Of a stretch of DNA of 31,422 nucleotides, positions 31,266-31,422 are shown one piece after another. The stretch comes from an uncultured Bacteroidales bacterium (GTDB taxonomy: Bacteria; Bacteroidota; Bacteroidia; Bacteroidales; Muribaculaceae): the NCBI GenBank assembly GCA_949123685.1, contig CASBHZ010000032.1:1-31422 (forward strand), read 5' to 3'. Made by a program: the position numbers and the translations under genes. Every line of letters begins with the position of its first letter. Positions within the stretch are counted from its first letter, which is position 1. Under the pieces are notes generated by a model. That model made no database searches, was not told where the DNA came from, and saw nothing but the letters and a program-made list of their open reading frames with translations.

Positions 31266-31422
31266 TTTCTGATAAATCCCCTGTTTATCCCTCTGTCCAA
31301 ACCAATCATATTTTATTTATACTCCAACCACATACAACCACGTGACAACCACTTTTTAATTTACTCTTAAGTAAGTGATCACATTAAACACATATTATAA
31401 ACGCAGCTATTTTTGAAAGATT

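Overview
The window looks like a chromosomal segment from a gut Bacteroidales, most likely a Muribaculaceae- or Prevotella-like bacterium. That placement rests on a SusC/SusD starch locus with a SusR-like regulator, Bacteroidetes-type promoters (-7 TAnnTTTG with an upstream TTG about 19-20 nt away), and Bacteroidetes-style forms of TrmD, MetK and Ino1. It is an inference, because no rRNA or taxonomic marker lies in the window. Nearly everything is on the minus strand; crcB is the one confident plus-strand gene.

Layout from low to high coordinate, with minus-strand transcription running right to left: (1) 1-100, the end of a probable insertion sequence followed by a 7-bp-periodic repeat; (2) ridA, tRNA-Thr(CGU), a small membrane protein and trmD; (3) 1.98-8.01 kb, a probable inositol-lipid locus: ino1 in its own unit, then a tight run of pdxA, nucleotidyltransferase, ATP-grasp, CDP-alcohol phosphatidyltransferase and HAD hydrolase; (4) rlmN, a PpiD/SurA-type foldase and metK, the last with a 330-nt leader containing a SAM-II-like aptamer candidate and an intrinsic terminator; (5) crcB on the plus strand; (6) 13.97-29.26 kb, a starch/alpha-glucan utilisation locus read in the order susR-like regulator, susC, susD, SusE-like triple-module lipoprotein, GH13 amylase lipoprotein, GH97 alpha-glucosidase, terminator, then a 1205-aa secreted protein with an SGNH hydrolase domain and a starch-binding-like module; (7) an RluA-family pseudouridine synthase with a long N-terminal extension; (8) the end of a second insertion-sequence-like element whose 26-bp end is the exact inverse of the one at the left edge.

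How the genes work together. In the inositol locus, Ino1 would make inositol-1-phosphate, the nucleotidyltransferase could activate it (possibly as CDP-inositol), and the CDP-alcohol transferase would build a phosphoinositol lipid; the ATP-grasp and HAD proteins have unknown steps. In the starch locus, SusD and SusE-like proteins capture glucan at the surface, the GH13 lipoprotein cuts it, SusC imports oligosaccharides, the periplasmic GH97 releases glucose, and the SusR-like protein senses and activates. The 1205-aa SGNH protein suggests handling of ester-substituted glucan.

The most interesting signals are the inositol-lipid operon with its nucleotidyltransferase and ATP-grasp, the metK leader, the SGNH/starch-binding chimera, the recurrent 7-bp-periodic intergenic arrays, the repeated AAACAGCTTCT leader motif, and the inverted element ends flanking the window.
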